Part shown: positions 62,001 through 64,000 of the stretch, one piece after another
Layout: every line of letters starts with the position of its first letter
How positions within the stretch are numbered: the first letter of the stretch is position 1
Origin: Loxodes magnus
Taxonomy: Eukaryota > Ciliophora > Karyorelictea > Loxodida > Loxodidae
NCBI GenBank assembly: GCA_946699065.1
Contig: CAMPDV010000088.1
Span: 372,001 to 436,000 of the forward strand
Direction of reading: 5' to 3'
DNA: 64,000 nt
Notes under the pieces: generated by a model
Databases searched by the model: none
What the model was told of the DNA's origin: nothing
The model's input: the letters and a program-made list of their open reading frames with translations, nothing else
Translations under genes and position numbers: made by a program

Positions 62001-64000
62001 AAACAAATTTGTAAATAAAAATAATTTCCAATGATTTTGTGAGATAAGATATTCTTAACTTTACTTGTAATCTTCAGGATTTACAAATCAATTAAGGAAA
62101 TCATATTTGCTGATTTTACGTATTTTTTGACTTTATCTTAGGCCTATTAAAATTATCATTGCAAAATAGATTTTCGATCTGTACACTGCATTTTAAGTTA
62201 AGATATAATTGAATCAAGTAGAGAGTGAATAATTTTTTCACAATAATTAGGTATGTATTGATTAATTAGGATTAGAGTTACTTTAATACTTAAAACATTT
62301 CCTTTCTTTTTCACTTCATTAGCATGTATATCATAGATTGAGAAAAGAACTGATTATTTAATGACAATTTATTCTTCTTTTGCAAATTAAATTGCATATC
62401 TATCTTCTTATACTGATAGCATTATTTAGATGTTTATATTATAACTTGTTTTGCTTATTTGGATTCTCAAATTTTAAAATAAGAACCTTAATGATTTTAA
62501 GATGAAAGATCGGTTTAATTACCTGATATTTTGATATTATCTAAGCAATTTAAAACTTTCAGAATCTTAAGAAATAATTGCAATTTATAATAAAAGTGCT
62601 TCGATCTACAGCAAGCTATACAAAAAATCGCTAACCTTTCCTAGCATCTAACTGAAAAATTAGTTAGTGTATAAAAATTTTTTAGTTTCGAAGAAACATT
62701 TTTAAGTTAAGCGAAGAAGAGTACCAAGTGTATTTGCTATGAAATGATATTCAATTATTAAAGTCCTTGAGTTTTGAATTAATTTGTAGATGCTTATAAG
62801 AGGAAAAATAGTGAATAAAGCTCTAAATCAAACTGGAACTATTTATCTGAAAGGATATAATGAAAAAATTTAGCATAAGTTTGATGCTTAAGCTATAAAT
62901 CATTAAGAAATTAAAATAAATGAAGGAAAAATAGTATGTTTACCAGAATAAGAAGAAGATAACACACATTCAGCTAATTATTTCTAGTTGCTCTTATTAT
63001 TTTTGTATTTTCTAAGCATTAAAATCCTTATATTTACTTAAAGGAAGACGAAAATACATTTTTTATGCCAAATTTATCCAAGCTTATTTCCTTTTCTAAT
63101 GCTTTATTCCTATATATGCACGTAATGATTTAAGGGTTTTAAGCTTCATCTTAAAATTTGATTTTAGTTTAAATTTATTATTTTGCGATAAAGAAAGGCA
63201 AAGATTCTAGCATTTTTCTTACTCTCATTTTTAATATCTTGAAACAATAGACAACTTAATCTACAACTTGCTTAAATTAAAATAAAGAGAAGGCAGAAGT
63301 TAAAAGAAATTATTTTAAAATTAAGCTAAAAGAGTGTTAAATTCTAAACTAATGAAAATGATATTATAATGATTAAGAAGCTATAATCAAATAATTAAAA
63401 ATGTTTTATATATCTTACAACTTCTTTTGTTTAAAGTCATTATCTACCTATGAAATATTCTCATTATTTCGACTGTTTGTTCTTCCACCTTCTTTAAACT
63501 TCCAAATTTTTAATTAATAAAGTATGTTTCTAGATCGCAATATTATATGCTTTATTTGGTTAGTTCAACAAGTAGAAGAAACTCTTCTTCTGACCTTGTC
63601 AAATTATCAGACAGATCGTAAATGAAAATTTCTTCTTTTATTATATAATAATAAGGAAGAAACCTTGTAACAAGCTTGGTGTTCCTTAATTGTAGTTCTA
63701 TCTTGAAAGATAATAAACTTTCCGGAATAATTTTCAGAAAACTAACGAGAAAACTTCAACTACAATCAGATTGTAAGCATTTTTGTTTATAACTAAATAA
63801 ATAAAATTGAAATATAAATGGTAGATAAACGCATAAACAGGTGTTTTTAGATAATAAAACCTTATTGTTAAATTTAAAATGAATAGATATTTTTAATTTT
63901 TTTAAAACTTAAGAGATTTAGAATTAATAAATGAAGCAGTATATTATGAATAAAAGTGAATTTACATTAATGATATAACTTAGTTATTTATTACTAATTA

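Larger units (their letters stand above)
57120..64000. repeat. Repeat block A', diverged copy of block A
   Basis: Collinear with 1320-6660 on the same strand and running to the right window edge. It carries an extra retroelement at 58.2-59.0 kb, whose empty site is in block A near 2.4-2.5 kb. The minus-strand protein-like tract at about 63470-63690 is conserved with block A. The copies differ by many substitutions and small indels, so the duplication is old. Confidence 0.8.

Noticed and set aside
1-64000. tRNA, rRNA, CRISPR or telomere repeats
   Set aside because: Looked for T-arm motifs, rRNA cores, spaced direct repeats and G-rich tandem repeats; none found.

Overview
The window is a very AT-rich eukaryotic sequence that makes sense only with a ciliate-type code. 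TAA and TAG read as Gln, and TGA reads as Trp, in every convincing gene. The clearest cases are a kinase whose invariant D-L-W-S-F-G block spells Trp as TGA, and two histidine-kinase paralogs in which TGA in one aligns with TGG in the other. All three standard stop codons being sense (with context-dependent termination) is known from the heterotrich Condylostoma and from karyorelict ciliates, so I infer a ciliate of that kind. The two histidine kinases appear to end at an aligned TAA, which fits the Condylostoma-like scheme better than a TGA-only-stop scheme. Low gene density, decaying paralogs and many retroelement copies suggest a germline (micronuclear) or repeat-rich genome. Because no codon is an obligatory stop, open frames prove nothing here. 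I relied on motifs, paralog alignment and frame continuity.

Layout. 1-8.8 kb: two old repeat blocks. Block B (1-605) recurs at 21.3-22.6 kb, and block A (about 1.3-6.7 kb) recurs, diverged, at 57.1-64 kb. 8.8-9.6 kb: a damaged zinc-knuckle retroelement. 11.1-12.1 kb: a kelch-like relic. 13.8-16.2 kb: hybrid histidine kinase 1 (minus). 19.7-20.6 kb: a retroelement with a target-site duplication. 21.5-22.2 kb: another retroelement, inserted into block B. 24.0-25.5 kb: two zinc-knuckle ORFs head to head. 25.5-26.1 kb: a GC-rich island with several strong, partly crossing stems, the best candidate for an undescribed RNA element. 26.1-29.9 kb: an extreme AT desert. 30.2-44.0 kb: a same-strand cluster of ULK/ATG1-like protein kinases (three whole, one relic). 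45.6-46.7 kb: a kelch protein. 49.2-50.0 kb: an otubain relic. 50.7-53.1 kb: hybrid histidine kinase 2. 58.2-59.0 kb: a whole zinc-knuckle retroelement inside block A'.

How the genes relate. The intact genes are signalling proteins: two membrane hybrid histidine kinases with C-terminal receiver domains, three Ser/Thr kinases and one kelch propeller. All look locally duplicated, and both kelch and kinase families also have relics nearby. The kinase pair K1/K2 shares a nearly identical 0.6-kb catalytic patch inside otherwise diverged genes, pointing to recent gene conversion. The retroelements carry one ORF with a coiled coil and a single CCHC knuckle, simple-repeat 3' tails and target-site duplications, but no reverse transcriptase. 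They look like ORF1-only (half-LINE) elements mobilised by a partner outside the window.
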